NCBI RefSeq assembly: GCF_034347405.1
Contig: NZ_CP133778.1
Location: 2,046,001 to 2,110,000 of the forward strand
From: Pseudomonas sp. CCC3.1
Lineage (GTDB): Bacteria; Pseudomonadota; Gammaproteobacteria; Pseudomonadales; Pseudomonadaceae
Reading direction: 5' to 3'
DNA length: 64,000 bases
Position numbers and translations under genes: made by a program. Below, piece after piece: positions 51,587-61,093 of the stretch (position 1 is its first letter; each line of letters begins with the position of its first letter). The notes under the pieces were generated by a model. It did no database searches. It saw only the letters and a program-made list of their open reading frames with translations, and was not told the origin of the DNA.

Positions 51587-51615
51587 TGTGGCGAGAGGGC
51601 TGCCCCCTCGCCACA
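51587..51615. repeat. REP-like hairpin after the SDR gene
   Basis: TGTGGCGAGAGGGC and GCCCCCTCGCCACA form a 14-bp stem with one mismatch around a single T, a known Pseudomonas TGTGGCGAGGGAGC-type palindrome. It sits between the SDR and DUF1302 genes and may reduce read-through or protect mRNA. Confidence 0.75.
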
Positions 51616-51657
51616 CGTGCAACGCTATGCCGAAAATAAAAATAATGAGGAGCGTCT

Positions 51658-53307
51658 ATGGACAACGTTAAACGTTGCTTTCGTTTCAAAAATTGCGCCC
51701 TGTTTCTGGCGTTATGCAGTGCAGGCGTGATGATCGAGAGGGTCGAGGCCGCGCAAATGGACCTCGGTGATTCCGATTGGAAACTGCGCTGGGACAACAC
51801 CATCAAGTACAGCCAGGCTTGGCGTCTTCAGGGGCATGACAGTCGTTTGCTCAATGCGCCAACCGCTAACGGCCTGTATCCCTCGATCCAGAGCCAGGGC
51901 GATAAAAACTTCAGCAGAGGCCTGGTCTCCAATCGCCTGGACCTGTTTTCCGAAATGGACCTCAGTCGGAAAAATTACGGGCTGCGTGTGAGTGGTGCGG
52001 CCTGGTACGACGATATCTACAACCAGGACACCGACAGCAGCGAGCAACCGCACTTTCTCCGCGAGACCCGCAAGCTACATGGTCGCGATGGCGAAATCCT
52101 CGATGCGTTTGTGTTCCTGCGAGGTGACCTCGGCGAAGATTCCCAGGGTGTGGTGCGGTTGGGGCGGCATAGCCTGATCTACGGCGAAAGTCTGTTCTAC
52201 GGAGGCAACGGGATTGCCAATGCGCAGGGTCCAACTGACGTGGTCAAGTTGCTTAGCGTGCCGGGGACCCAGTTCAAGGAGATCCTGCGTCCGGTCAATC
52301 AGATCTCCGGGCAGTTGCAGATCAACCCGCAGTTGTCAGTGGGCGCTTACTACCAGTTTGAGTGGGAGCGTTCCAATCTGCCCGGCGCCGGTAGTTACCT
52401 GAGCGATGTCGACGCCATCGGCTACGGTAGCGGTTCGCTGCATGAGGTTTTTGGTAACGACACCGTGAATGGCGGTGATCTAAAACCAAGGAATTCGGGG
52501 CAGGGCGGCATGCAGATCCGCTTCAAACCGACCGGGACTGAACTGGAGCTGGGTTTTTACGCTGCGCAGTATCACGACAAAACCCCGATTGGGCTGTATG
52601 CCTACCTCGACGGCGCAGCGGCGGCGGCCACCGGTTTGCCCATCCTGGGCTCGTACCGTCAGGTCTACGCCGAAGATATCAAGACGGCTGGCGTCAGCTT
52701 TTCCACCGCCTATGGCCCGTTCAACTTTGCCGGTGAAACCTCCGTGCGCTGGAATGCGCCATTGGTGAGCAATCTGCAAGTGGTGGCAGCGGGCATCGAT
52801 GCCGACGGCGACAACCACTCGCTGTTTGCTCGGGGCAAAACTGCGCACGCCAACCTGTCAGCGATTTACCTTTTATCACCGACCGCTTTTTGGGATGGCG
52901 GCTCGGCACTGGCCGAACTGGCCTGGAACCGAACCCTAAGTATCACTGAGAACGCGGCGGCTCTGGATGCCAATACGACCCGTGATGCGACGGCGTTACG
53001 CGTATTGGTGGAGCCAGCGTACTTCCAGATTGTCGACGGGATCGACCTGACTGTGCCCATCGGCATGGGCGTGGTGCTCGACGGGCGCTCTTCGGCGGTC
53101 AACAAGTCGGGTTTCGGCAATACCCATTCCGGCGACTGGAGTGTCGGGCTCAAAGCCACTTACTTGCAGCGTTGGGACGTTGGCCTCAATTACGTGAACT
53201 TCTTCGGTGCACCGAAAGCCGGGCTGCGCGAGGACGGGAATTTCAGCTATGGGCAGTCGCTGGCTGACCGCGACTTCGTCTCGCTCTACGTGAAAACCTC
53301 ATTCTAA
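51658..53307 (+). CDS. DUF1302 outer-membrane-type protein
   Basis: A 549-residue DUF1302 protein. It has an N-terminal signal-like segment (NCALFLALCSAGVMIERVEA), then WKLRWDNTIKYSQAWRLQGHD, NRLDLFSEMDLSRKNYGLRVSGAAWYDDIYN, RLGRHSLIYGESLFYGGNGIANAQGP and a C-terminal strand RDFVSLYVKTSF. The repeating amphipathic strands and final Phe suggest a beta-barrel in the outer membrane. DUF1302 genes usually travel with DUF1329, YCF48-like and MMPL genes in clusters for hydrophobic compounds, exactly as here; their biochemical roles are not established. GAGGAG lies close to the ATG. Confidence 0.88.
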   Translation: MDNVKRCFRFKNCALFLALCSAGVMIERVEAAQMDLGDSDWKLRWDNTIKYSQAWRLQGHDSRLLNAPTANGLYPSIQSQGDKNFSRGLVSNRLDLFSEMDLSRKNYGLRVSGAAWYDDIYNQDTDSSEQPHFLRETRKLHGRDGEILDAFVFLRGDLGEDSQGVVRLGRHSLIYGESLFYGGNGIANAQGPTDVVKLLSVPGTQFKEILRPVNQISGQLQINPQLSVGAYYQFEWERSNLPGAGSYLSDVDAIGYGSGSLHEVFGNDTVNGGDLKPRNSGQGGMQIRFKPTGTELELGFYAAQYHDKTPIGLYAYLDGAAAAATGLPILGSYRQVYAEDIKTAGVSFSTAYGPFNFAGETSVRWNAPLVSNLQVVAAGIDADGDNHSLFARGKTAHANLSAIYLLSPTAFWDGGSALAELAWNRTLSITENAAALDANTTRDATALRVLVEPAYFQIVDGIDLTVPIGMGVVLDGRSSAVNKSGFGNTHSGDWSVGLKATYLQRWDVGLNYVNFFGAPKAGLREDGNFSYGQSLADRDFVSLYVKTSF

Positions 53308-53322
53308 TAAGGTGGATTCGCC

Positions 53323-54684
53323 ATGCAGAACACAGTATTTATCAACACCTGCGTCCTTACCCTGGCGCTTGCTGGCATGAGCCTGACACAGGCAGCGGTG
53401 TCGCCTGAGCAGGCAGCACGCCTGAAATCCGAGCTGACGCCCCTTGGCGGTGAACGGGCGGGTAACGCCGATGGCAGCATTCCAGCCTGGGAAGGTGGTT
53501 TCACCCAGGTCGCGCCGGGTTACAAGCCGGGTGATAAACGTCCCGATCCATTCGCCGGCGAGAAACCGTTGTACTCGATCAAGGCCTCGAACATGGAGCA
53601 GTACGCCAGTGAACTGGCCGAGGGTACCAAGGTTCTGTTGAAGAAATACCCGGACTACCGACTGGACGTTTACCCGACCCATCGCTCTGCAGCCGCCCCG
53701 CAATGGGTGTATGGCAATACCGCCAAGAATGCCATCCGCGCCACGCTGGACGTTGAGACCGAGAAAGTCACTAATGCCTACGGCGGCATTCCGTTCCCGA
53801 TTCCGGAGAATGGTGCGCAAGTGCTGTGGAACTACCGCCTTTCCTGGCAGGGCGGCGATACCATCAACTCGCCTTTTGACACGTGGCTGATGACAGCGGG
53901 CGGCAAGAAAGTCCAGGCGACTCGTGCCCAGTACACCTACCAGTTTCCCTACTACGTCGAAAACGGCAGTCTGGAAAACTTCTCCGGCAAATACCTGATT
54001 GGCAAACTACTCACCGAACTGCCATCGTCCAAGGCCGGTGAAGGCCTGATGACCCATTGGGACCTGGACCCGGCTAACCGCGCGGCCTGGCAGTACCTGG
54101 TTGGTCAACGCCGGGTGCGTCGAGCGCCGAACATCGCCTACGACACGCCGGACTTCGTCACCTCGGGGGTTGGACTGTTTGATGAAGCGTTCATGCTGTT
54201 CGGGCCTACCGATCGCTACGACCTCAAGTTGATGGGCAAGAAAGAACTGATCGTTGCCTACAACAATAACCGCGCCGGTCTGGCCAAGAGCGATGACTTG
54301 GTCAAGCAGAACTTCCTCAACCCCGATTTGGTGCGTTGGGAGAAACATCGGGTCTGGGTGGTCGAGGCCACGCTCAAACCGGGTAAACGCCATGTGGTGC
54401 CGCGTCGGACCTACTACATCGACGAGGACTCTTGGCAGATCCTGATGGCTGACGGTTATGACGCTCAGGGCAAACTTGGACGCCAGATGTATTCGCTGAC
54501 GCTGCTGGCACCGGACCTGCCAGCGCTCACCGCACAGGTTATGTGGGGCAGTTATAACCTGGACACTGGTGCCTACTTCCTCAACTCCTCAAGCAATGAC
54601 TTGGCGGTGCAGTACCAGAAAGTTGCAAAACCTTCCGCCTCATTCTTTACGCCGGATGCCATGGCCAACGAAAACATGCGTTGA
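53323..54684 (+). CDS. DUF1329 exported protein
   Basis: A 453-residue DUF1329 protein. The signal peptide is CVLTLALAGMSLTQAAV, followed by the family's LKSELTPLGGERAGNADGSIPAWEGG, FPIPENGAQVLWNYRLSW and WVVEATLKPGKRHVVPRRTYYIDEDSW. The second half resembles the LolA/outer-membrane lipoprotein-sorting fold, suggesting binding of lipids or other hydrophobic ligands in the periplasm; this is inferred. The start has GGTGG upstream and lies 15 bases after DUF1302. It is always met beside DUF1302 in this type of cluster. Confidence 0.9.
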   Translation: MQNTVFINTCVLTLALAGMSLTQAAVSPEQAARLKSELTPLGGERAGNADGSIPAWEGGFTQVAPGYKPGDKRPDPFAGEKPLYSIKASNMEQYASELAEGTKVLLKKYPDYRLDVYPTHRSAAAPQWVYGNTAKNAIRATLDVETEKVTNAYGGIPFPIPENGAQVLWNYRLSWQGGDTINSPFDTWLMTAGGKKVQATRAQYTYQFPYYVENGSLENFSGKYLIGKLLTELPSSKAGEGLMTHWDLDPANRAAWQYLVGQRRVRRAPNIAYDTPDFVTSGVGLFDEAFMLFGPTDRYDLKLMGKKELIVAYNNNRAGLAKSDDLVKQNFLNPDLVRWEKHRVWVVEATLKPGKRHVVPRRTYYIDEDSWQILMADGYDAQGKLGRQMYSLTLLAPDLPALTAQVMWGSYNLDTGAYFLNSSSNDLAVQYQKVAKPSASFFTPDAMANENMR

Positions 54685-54752
54685 ACCCTGGGCGGCTGTG
54701 GCGGGTGAAAGCCCGTCGCGGTCGCGTGCGTTTTTCCAAGCGGGATAAAGAC

Positions 54753-55856
54753 ATGAACGTTGAAAGATTTTTTGCGAGTTTCGGCCTGCGATGGGGGGGC
54801 TGCGCCCTGGCGTTGTGTCTGTTGGCGAGCACGTCCTTCGCTGCGCAGGCTGGGACATTCGCGGTACTGCAGCAGCAGGCAGTGCTGACGAGCAAGGCCT
54901 CGCGCGCGGTATTACTCGGGTTGGCTCGGGCCGGGGACCGTTTGGTGGCTGTCGGAGAAAGGGGCATCGTGTTGCTCTCGGACGACTCGGGAAAAAGTTG
55001 GCGCCAGGCCAGTGTGCCGGTCAGCGTCAGCCTGACGGCGGTGCAATTCGTCGACGCCGAGCAGGGCTGGGCGGTTGGTCATCTGGGCGTGGTGTTGCAC
55101 AGCGAAGACGGCGGTGAAACCTGGCACAAGCAGCTCGATGGTGAACGCGCCGCCAAGCTGGCAGTGCAGGCCGCGCAGCGTATTACCGATCAGCCGGGTG
55201 GTGCCAACCACCTGGAACAGGCACAGCATCTGCTGCGCGACGGGCCGGACAAGCCCTTTCTCGATGTGTACTTCAGTGATCGACGGCAGGGTTACATCGT
55301 GGGTGCCTACAACCAGATCTACCGCACGGACGACGGCGGGCAAACCTGGCAAGCCTGGATGCAGCATGTGGACAACCCGCAGGGCCTGAACCTGTATGGC
55401 ATCCGCGCCTCGGGCACTGATCTGCTGTTGGTGGGGGAGCGCGGTTTGCTGTTGCGTTCGACCGATGCCGGGCAATCCTTCCAGACCTTGAAATCACCCT
55501 ATGAAGGCAGCTTTTTCGGTCTGCTCCGCACCCGTGACGGCGCCTTGATTGCCTACGGTTTGCGTGGCAACGCCTGGTGGTCCGATGATCGCGGCAACCG
55601 TTGGCGGCGCCTCGACACTGGCGTGGAGTCAACGCTGGCGAGCGCCATCGAGTTGCGTGACGGCAGCCTGCTGATGGCCAGCCAAAGCGGTGAGCTTTTG
55701 TTCAGCCATGACCAGGGCCGCAGTTTTGTAAAACGTCTGAGCCGCAGTGGCACGACCGTCGCGGCCGTGCAGCAAGCGGCCGATGGCAGTCTGGCCAGCG
55801 TCGGTTTGAGTGGCGTGGCCGCCGACCAGGCCCCACAGGCAACCGGCAAACCTTGA
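54753..55856 (+). CDS. YCF48-like (photosystem-stability/BNR-type) beta-propeller protein
   Basis: A 367-residue exported protein with a signal peptide (GGCALALCLLASTSFAAQA) and repeated BNR/YCF48 blades: GIVLLSDDSGKSWRQ, GVVLHSEDGGETWHKQ, QIYRTDDGGQTWQAW, GLLLRSTDAGQSFQ and ELLFSHDQGRSFVKR. The fold is a seven-bladed propeller; in plastids YCF48 assembles photosystem II, but bacterial relatives here accompany DUF1302/DUF1329/MMPL genes with unknown role. Start 54753 (MNVERF) has GGGATAA upstream; the longer TTG-started frame is rejected. Confidence 0.85.
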   Translation: MNVERFFASFGLRWGGCALALCLLASTSFAAQAGTFAVLQQQAVLTSKASRAVLLGLARAGDRLVAVGERGIVLLSDDSGKSWRQASVPVSVSLTAVQFVDAEQGWAVGHLGVVLHSEDGGETWHKQLDGERAAKLAVQAAQRITDQPGGANHLEQAQHLLRDGPDKPFLDVYFSDRRQGYIVGAYNQIYRTDDGGQTWQAWMQHVDNPQGLNLYGIRASGTDLLLVGERGLLLRSTDAGQSFQTLKSPYEGSFFGLLRTRDGALIAYGLRGNAWWSDDRGNRWRRLDTGVESTLASAIELRDGSLLMASQSGELLFSHDQGRSFVKRLSRSGTTVAAVQQAADGSLASVGLSGVAADQAPQATGKP

Positions 55857-55908
55857 ACCTTCATGGTGCAGTGCTATCGGGCCTTAGCCCGTGCAACAGG
55901 AGTCAGAC

Positions 55909-58332
55909 TTGAAAGACGACAAAATCCAAACCGTGATCGGCCGCCTGGCAGACTTCGACCAGACTTCAGGCAACTTTGCCGAACGGGCGATCTTCAACCA
56001 TCGACCACTGGTTATCCTGCTGTGTCTGCTGGTGACCTTGCTGTTGGGTTGGCAGGCCACCCGTGTCGGCATCAACGCCAGTTATGAAAAGACCATCCCG
56101 ACCGGCCACCCCTATGTCGCTAACTTCTTGGAACATCGCAGCGAGTTGAGCGGCTTGGGCAATTCGCTGCGCATCGCCGTGGAGGTCAAGGAAGGCAGCA
56201 TCTTCACCCAGGACTACCTTGATACCCTGGCCAAGCTCAACGACGAACTCTACCTGCTGCCGGGTGTCGACCGCCCTTACATGAAGTCGTTATGGACTCC
56301 GACCACGCGCTGGACGGCTGTGACGGAAGAGGGCTTGGATGGCGGCACGGTAATCCCCGATGACTACGATGGCTCCGCCGCCAGTATTGAACAGGTGCGG
56401 ACCAACGTCGCCCGGTCCGGCGAGGTCGGACAGTTGGTAGCCGGCAACTTTAAATCCAGTGTGATCTTTGTGCCCTTGCTGGATATCAACCCGCAGACCG
56501 GAAAAGCCCTCGACTCCGGCGAGTTTTCTCGGCAACTGGAAGCCCTACGGGACAAGTACCAGACGGATAACCTGCGGATTCACATCACCGGTTTCACCAA
56601 AATCGCAGGCGACCTGATCGAGGGGTTAACCCAGGTCCTGCTATTTTTCGTCGTCGCGGTCTTGGTAACCATGGTGGTGCTGTATAGCTACACCCGCTGC
56701 GCGCGCAGCACTTTGATGGTGGTGACGTGTTCGCTGGTGGCAGTGCTCTGGCAGCTGGGTCTGCTCGCCATCCTCGGTTATGAGCTGGACCCCTACTCGG
56801 CGTTGGTGCCGTTTCTGGTGTTCGCCATCGGCATGAGCCATGGCGCACAAAAGATGAACGGCATCATGCAGGACGTTGGGCGCGGCACCCACCGCGTGGT
56901 GGCCGCGCGTTATACCTTTCGCCGTCTGTTCGCCGCAGGCATGACGGCGCTGCTCTGTGATGCAGTGGGGTTCGCTGTGTTGCTGTTGATCAATATCCGA
57001 GTAATCCAGGACCTGGCGATAACCGCCAGCCTTGGTGTGGCGGTGCTGATCCTCACCAACCTGATCATGCTACCGATCCTACTCAGTTATATCGGGGTCA
57101 GCCCGGCAGCGGCACAGCGCAGCCTGAGCTCGGAAACCGCCGAGCTGCAAGCGCAGATCAAACATCCGTTGTGGCGTTTTCTCGATTTGTTCACTCAGCG
57201 GCGCTGGGCCATTGGCGCGATGTTGGGCGGTCTGCTGCTGGCAGCACTCGGTTTTGCTGTGAGCCTTCATCTGAAGATTGGTGATCTTGATCCCGGTGCG
57301 CCGGAGTTGCGAGCCGACTCGCGTTACAACCGTGATGCGCTATTTATGACGCGCAACTACGCAGCCAGCTCGGATATTTTCGTGGTCATGATCAAGACCC
57401 CGGAAGATCAGTGCACTCGCTACCCCAGCCTGTCAGCGGTGGATGCGCTGGCCTGGAGGCTGGAGCAATTACCTGGCGTGGAGTCGACCACGTCCATGGC
57501 GGCGCTGAGCAAGATAGCCACAGTCGGTTACAACGAAGGTAACTTCAAATGGTATGAGCTGATCCCCAATGACGGCGCGTTGGGTGCGGTGCAGACCCGT
57601 GCACCGCGAGAGCTGTTCAACCAGGGCTGTTCGATGCTGTCGCTTTACGTTTACTTGACTGACCACAAGGCCGATACCCTGAACCGAGTGGTGGAGGCCA
57701 GCGAGAAATTTATCAGCGAACATCAGGTACCAGAGGTCAAGTTCATGTTGGCCGCTGGCAGTGCTGGCATCGAAGCTGCGACCAATATCGTGGTGAAAAA
57801 ATCCATGCATGAAATGCTGTTCTGGGTATACGGCGCGGTCAGTCTGTTATGCCTGTTGACCTTCCGCAGTTGGCGAGCAACCCTCTGCGCGATGCTGCCA
57901 TTGATCCTCACTTCAATTCTGTGTGAGGCGCTAATGGTGGTGTTGGGGATGGGCGTTAAAGTGGCGACACTGCCGGTGATTGCGCTCGGCGTGGGCATTG
58001 GCATCGACTACGCGCTCTATGTATTGAGCGTGATTCTCGCTCGAATGCGCGCCGGAGACACCTTGCCCCAAGCCTATTATCAGGCGCTGTTGTTTACAGG
58101 AAAGGTGGTATTGCTGACCGCAATGACGTTGGCAGTCGCGGTGTCGACTTGGGCGTTTTCGCCAATCAAATTCCAGGCTGATATGGGCATCCTGCTGGCC
58201 TTCATGTTCTTGGTGAACATGCTGGGCGCCTTGATCCTGCTGCCAGCATTGGCTTGGCTTCTGTTGCCGCAAAAGGTCTTTGCAAAAAAGCCTGAAACGA
58301 GGCCGCTTACGCAGTCAGTCAAGGAGCGCTAA
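55909..58332 (+). CDS. MMPL-family RND transporter
   Basis: An 807-residue RND-type exporter with two repeats, each of one helix, a large periplasmic loop and five helices. Examples: LVILLCLLVTLLLGWQATRVGI at the N-terminus, VLLFFVVAVLVTMVVLYSY and LVPFLVFAIGMSHGAQKMNG in the first bundle, and GVGIGIDYALYVLSVILARM in the second (the conserved GxxxDY region of MMPL proteins). The family moves lipids and hydrophobic molecules. GGAG lies 6 bases before a TTG at 55909, which I take as start; a GTG 18 bases earlier lacks a ribosome site. It completes the DUF1302-DUF1329-YCF48-MMPL module and probably energises passage of a hydrophobic substrate across the envelope. Confidence 0.88.
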   Translation: MKDDKIQTVIGRLADFDQTSGNFAERAIFNHRPLVILLCLLVTLLLGWQATRVGINASYEKTIPTGHPYVANFLEHRSELSGLGNSLRIAVEVKEGSIFTQDYLDTLAKLNDELYLLPGVDRPYMKSLWTPTTRWTAVTEEGLDGGTVIPDDYDGSAASIEQVRTNVARSGEVGQLVAGNFKSSVIFVPLLDINPQTGKALDSGEFSRQLEALRDKYQTDNLRIHITGFTKIAGDLIEGLTQVLLFFVVAVLVTMVVLYSYTRCARSTLMVVTCSLVAVLWQLGLLAILGYELDPYSALVPFLVFAIGMSHGAQKMNGIMQDVGRGTHRVVAARYTFRRLFAAGMTALLCDAVGFAVLLLINIRVIQDLAITASLGVAVLILTNLIMLPILLSYIGVSPAAAQRSLSSETAELQAQIKHPLWRFLDLFTQRRWAIGAMLGGLLLAALGFAVSLHLKIGDLDPGAPELRADSRYNRDALFMTRNYAASSDIFVVMIKTPEDQCTRYPSLSAVDALAWRLEQLPGVESTTSMAALSKIATVGYNEGNFKWYELIPNDGALGAVQTRAPRELFNQGCSMLSLYVYLTDHKADTLNRVVEASEKFISEHQVPEVKFMLAAGSAGIEAATNIVVKKSMHEMLFWVYGAVSLLCLLTFRSWRATLCAMLPLILTSILCEALMVVLGMGVKVATLPVIALGVGIGIDYALYVLSVILARMRAGDTLPQAYYQALLFTGKVVLLTAMTLAVAVSTWAFSPIKFQADMGILLAFMFLVNMLGALILLPALAWLLLPQKVFAKKPETRPLTQSVKER

Positions 58333-58474
58333 GGGGGCAAAGATGGCTGCGCCAACGTTGACTTCGTCCTCCGGTTGAACAAGGCCGGTCATGTTGATCT
58401 AGATGGCCAGCAGTCAGTCATCCACTGAGTTTTTTGTAGGAAAAGTGCTGAATATTGCGGGTTTTGTTCATTCT

Positions 58475-58490
58475 AGGGCCGCAGGTTGCG
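58475..58490 (+). promoter_or_regulatory. sigma-54 (-24/-12) promoter for the SDR-flavoprotein operon
   Basis: AGGGCCGCAGGTTGCG has GG at 58476-58477, ten bases, then GC at 58488-58489, and an exact TTGC. The -24 half is less perfect than the 49171 site. It lies 58 bases before the ATG at 58548 in a 215-base gap (58333-58547) that otherwise shows no gene. A target of the XylR-like activator is the natural reading. Confidence 0.7.
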
Positions 58491-58547
58491 GCTTAACCTG
58501 ATTTCAGTCGAAGTGTCGTTTGTCAGCGGCACACGCTGGAGAAGTGA

Positions 58548-59372
58548 ATGAACAATTATAAGAGTAATGATTGGCTCGGCCTGAGCGGTGCTGTGTGTGT
58601 AGTGACAGGGGCCGCAGGCGGCATCGGTGCAGTTGTCGCGCGTGAATTGGTCAAGCAAGGTGCTTCGGTCGTATTGCTTGATTTGGATGTCAGCAAATGC
58701 ACCGAGCTGGCCGCGAATTTGAGTGAGCACAGTGAAGTGCCAGTCAGCGCCTTAGCCTGTGATATCAGCGACCCAGACAGTGTTCGGCAAGCCGCTGCGC
58801 AGGTTCAGGCACGCCATGGCCGTTGCGATGTTCTGGTCAATAACGCCAGCGTCCTGCGCGCGGCGTCCCTCGAGACCATAACGCTTGAACAATGGAATCA
58901 GGTGCTTTCGGTCAACCTCAGTGGCTACTTACTGTGCGCCCAGGCATTCGGGCAGCAAATGCTCGCTCAAGGCCGTGGCCGTATCATTAATATCGCCTCT
59001 ATTGCCGCCCATTCGCCGCAGCCTTGGAGCGGCGCTTACAGCACTGCCAAGGCCGGAGTCGCGATGCTTTCACGACAGTTCGCGGTGGAGTGGGGCGACC
59101 GTGGCATCCGCAGTAATGCCATTTGCCCTGGGCTGATCCGTACCCCCCTGTCAGCAGCCTTTTACGCCGACCCCGACATCGAACGACAACGTTGCGCCAT
59201 GACTGCCAGCTGCCGCATTGGCGAGCCGCAGGACATAGCCGATGCCGTGTTATTTCTGGCCAGTGCGCGATCCAGCTATATCAACGGTACCGAATTGGTA
59301 GTAGATGGCGGTTTTGAAAGTATGCCGATGGCATTGTTGCCGCGGCCAGGTTTCGTGGGGGCGCGACCATGA
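58548..59372 (+). CDS. SDR family oxidoreductase
   Basis: A 274-residue classical short-chain dehydrogenase: TGAAGGIG for NAD(P), VLVNNASVL, Ser in IINIASIAAHS, YSTAK as the YxxxK motif (about residue 160), PGLIRTPLSAAF and INGTELVVDGGFES. GGAG lies 9 bases before the ATG. Its stop overlaps the start of the flavoprotein gene (ATGA), so alcohol oxidation and flavin-dependent desaturation are probably consecutive steps. The ketone it forms could be the substrate of the KstD-like enzyme. Confidence 0.92.
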   Translation: MNNYKSNDWLGLSGAVCVVTGAAGGIGAVVARELVKQGASVVLLDLDVSKCTELAANLSEHSEVPVSALACDISDPDSVRQAAAQVQARHGRCDVLVNNASVLRAASLETITLEQWNQVLSVNLSGYLLCAQAFGQQMLAQGRGRIINIASIAAHSPQPWSGAYSTAKAGVAMLSRQFAVEWGDRGIRSNAICPGLIRTPLSAAFYADPDIERQRCAMTASCRIGEPQDIADAVLFLASARSSYINGTELVVDGGFESMPMALLPRPGFVGARP

Positions 59373-61093
59373 ATCGGGTGTGCGATGTGCTTGTCATCGG
59401 TGCCGGGGCGGGTGGGCTCAGTACTGCAATTGTCGCGAAAAAGGCCGGTCTTGATGTGATTGTCATTGAGAAGGCCGATTTTTTTGGAGGTACCACGGCA
59501 TTTTCTGGCGGGGTTCTGTGGATTCCCGACAACCACCTTGGCAAGGCGCAAAACAGCGGCGACAGCCTCGACTTGGCCAGAACCTACTTACGTGCTGAGG
59601 CCGGCAAGCATTACGACGCGCCGGCGGTGGAAGCGTTTCTGGAGAACGGCCCGAAGATGGTCGAGTTCTTCGAGCGCGAGACCTGCGTCAAGTTTGTGCC
59701 CACCTTATATCCTGACTATCACCCCGACGCGCCCGGGGGGCTCGCCATCGGCCGTTCGATCCTCGCCGCGCCGTTCGATATTCGAGAGTTAGGGGCTGAT
59801 ATGAAGCGTTTGCGGCCCCCGCTTAAAACCATCACGTTCATCGGCATGATGTTCAACTCGTCCAACGCTGATTTAAAACACTTCTTCAATGCTACGCGCT
59901 CGTTGACGTCGTTCATTTACGTGGCCAAGCGGCTGGGTACGCATATGCGCGAGATGATGATGTATCGGCGCGGTACTCAGGTGACCAGCGGCAATGCCTT
60001 GGCAGCGCGACTGGCCAAGTCGGCGCTTGATCTTGGCATTCCTATTGTCACCGGAGTCGCCGCTCGGCAATTACTCAAGGAAAAAGGTTGCGTTACAGGT
60101 GTGCTGGCTTCTGGCGCCCAAGGCGAATTTCGCATCGATGCGCGCCGCGGCGTTGTCTTGGCGAGCGGTGGCTTCTCCCATGACACGCAGCGATTACGCG
60201 AGGCTTACCCCCATGTGAAACGCGGAGGCGAGCATTTTTCGCCGGTACCCGACAGTAATACTGGCGACAGTCTGCGAATGGCTGAAGCAGTGGGCGGGCA
60301 AGTGGATATTTGTCTGCAAGCAGCGGCTGCTTGGATGCCGGTCTCGAAAGTGCCAACCGGTGACGGGGAGTTCACTGCATTCCCGCATCTTCTGGATCGC
60401 TACAAGCCCGGCATCATTGGCGTCGATGTCGCCGGGCGACGCTTCACCAATGAATCCAACTCTTACCATGACGTCGGCGAGGCCATGATCAACAACGACG
60501 TGACGCGCAGCCAGACCGCCATGTGGCTGGTCTGCGATGCCCGGACGCTGGGCAAGTACGGCCTGGGTTTTGCCAAGCCATCCCCCATGCCTCTGGGTAC
60601 GTTGTTGCGCAATGGTTACCTGTTAAAGGGCCGTACGCTGGCTGAGTTGGCGCTCAAGGCGGGCATTGACGGCCCCGGGCTTGAGCAAACAGTTGAGCGC
60701 TACAACCAAGGTGCAAGCGTAGGCAAGGACGTTGAGTTCGGTCGTGGTACGACAGCATTCAACCGCTTCCTCGCGGATCCGCAACATAAGCCTAATCCCT
60801 GCGTGGCACCCATCGGTGCCGGACCTTACTACGCGGTCAAATTGGTGATGGGCGATTTGGGGACTTTCGATGGGCTGCGAACCAGCACCGTGGGTGAAGT
60901 ATTGGACCAGAAAAACAGCCCGATCCCAGGGCTCTATGCGGTGGGCAATGACCGCGCCAGCATCATGGGTGGGAATTACCCCGGTGCCGGCATCACCTTG
61001 GGACCCATCATGACGTTCGGTTTCATCACTGGCCGTCATTTGGCCAAGACCTCTTTGGGCACTGAAAACACCGAACAGGAGCAGGTCGCATGA
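59369..61093 (+). CDS. FAD-dependent oxidoreductase, 3-ketosteroid-delta1-dehydrogenase-like
   Basis: A 574-residue flavoprotein. The FAD dinucleotide motif is VLVIGAGAGGLSTAIVAKKAGLDVIVIEK at the N-terminus; GGTTAFSGGVLWIP follows, which is diagnostic for the fumarate reductase/KstD group. RRGVVLASGGFSHD is near residue 265 and the C-terminal GGNYPGAGITLGPIMTFGFITG contacts flavin. KstD-like enzymes introduce a double bond next to a ring ketone, in steroids and also in smaller rings such as 4-oxocyclohexanecarboxylate. Coupling to the SDR (4-base overlap) and to the NIPSNAP gene (4-base overlap) shows one operon. Confidence 0.9.
   Translation: MNRVCDVLVIGAGAGGLSTAIVAKKAGLDVIVIEKADFFGGTTAFSGGVLWIPDNHLGKAQNSGDSLDLARTYLRAEAGKHYDAPAVEAFLENGPKMVEFFERETCVKFVPTLYPDYHPDAPGGLAIGRSILAAPFDIRELGADMKRLRPPLKTITFIGMMFNSSNADLKHFFNATRSLTSFIYVAKRLGTHMREMMMYRRGTQVTSGNALAARLAKSALDLGIPIVTGVAARQLLKEKGCVTGVLASGAQGEFRIDARRGVVLASGGFSHDTQRLREAYPHVKRGGEHFSPVPDSNTGDSLRMAEAVGGQVDICLQAAAAWMPVSKVPTGDGEFTAFPHLLDRYKPGIIGVDVAGRRFTNESNSYHDVGEAMINNDVTRSQTAMWLVCDARTLGKYGLGFAKPSPMPLGTLLRNGYLLKGRTLAELALKAGIDGPGLEQTVERYNQGASVGKDVEFGRGTTAFNRFLADPQHKPNPCVAPIGAGPYYAVKLVMGDLGTFDGLRTSTVGEVLDQKNSPIPGLYAVGNDRASIMGGNYPGAGITLGPIMTFGFITGRHLAKTSLGTENTEQEQVA

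Noticed and set aside
51592..51612. GG-N10-GC match considered as a third sigma-54 promoter before the DUF1302 gene
   Set aside because: It lies inside the REP-like hairpin, the -12 part reads TCGC not TTGC, and the spacing arises from the palindrome.
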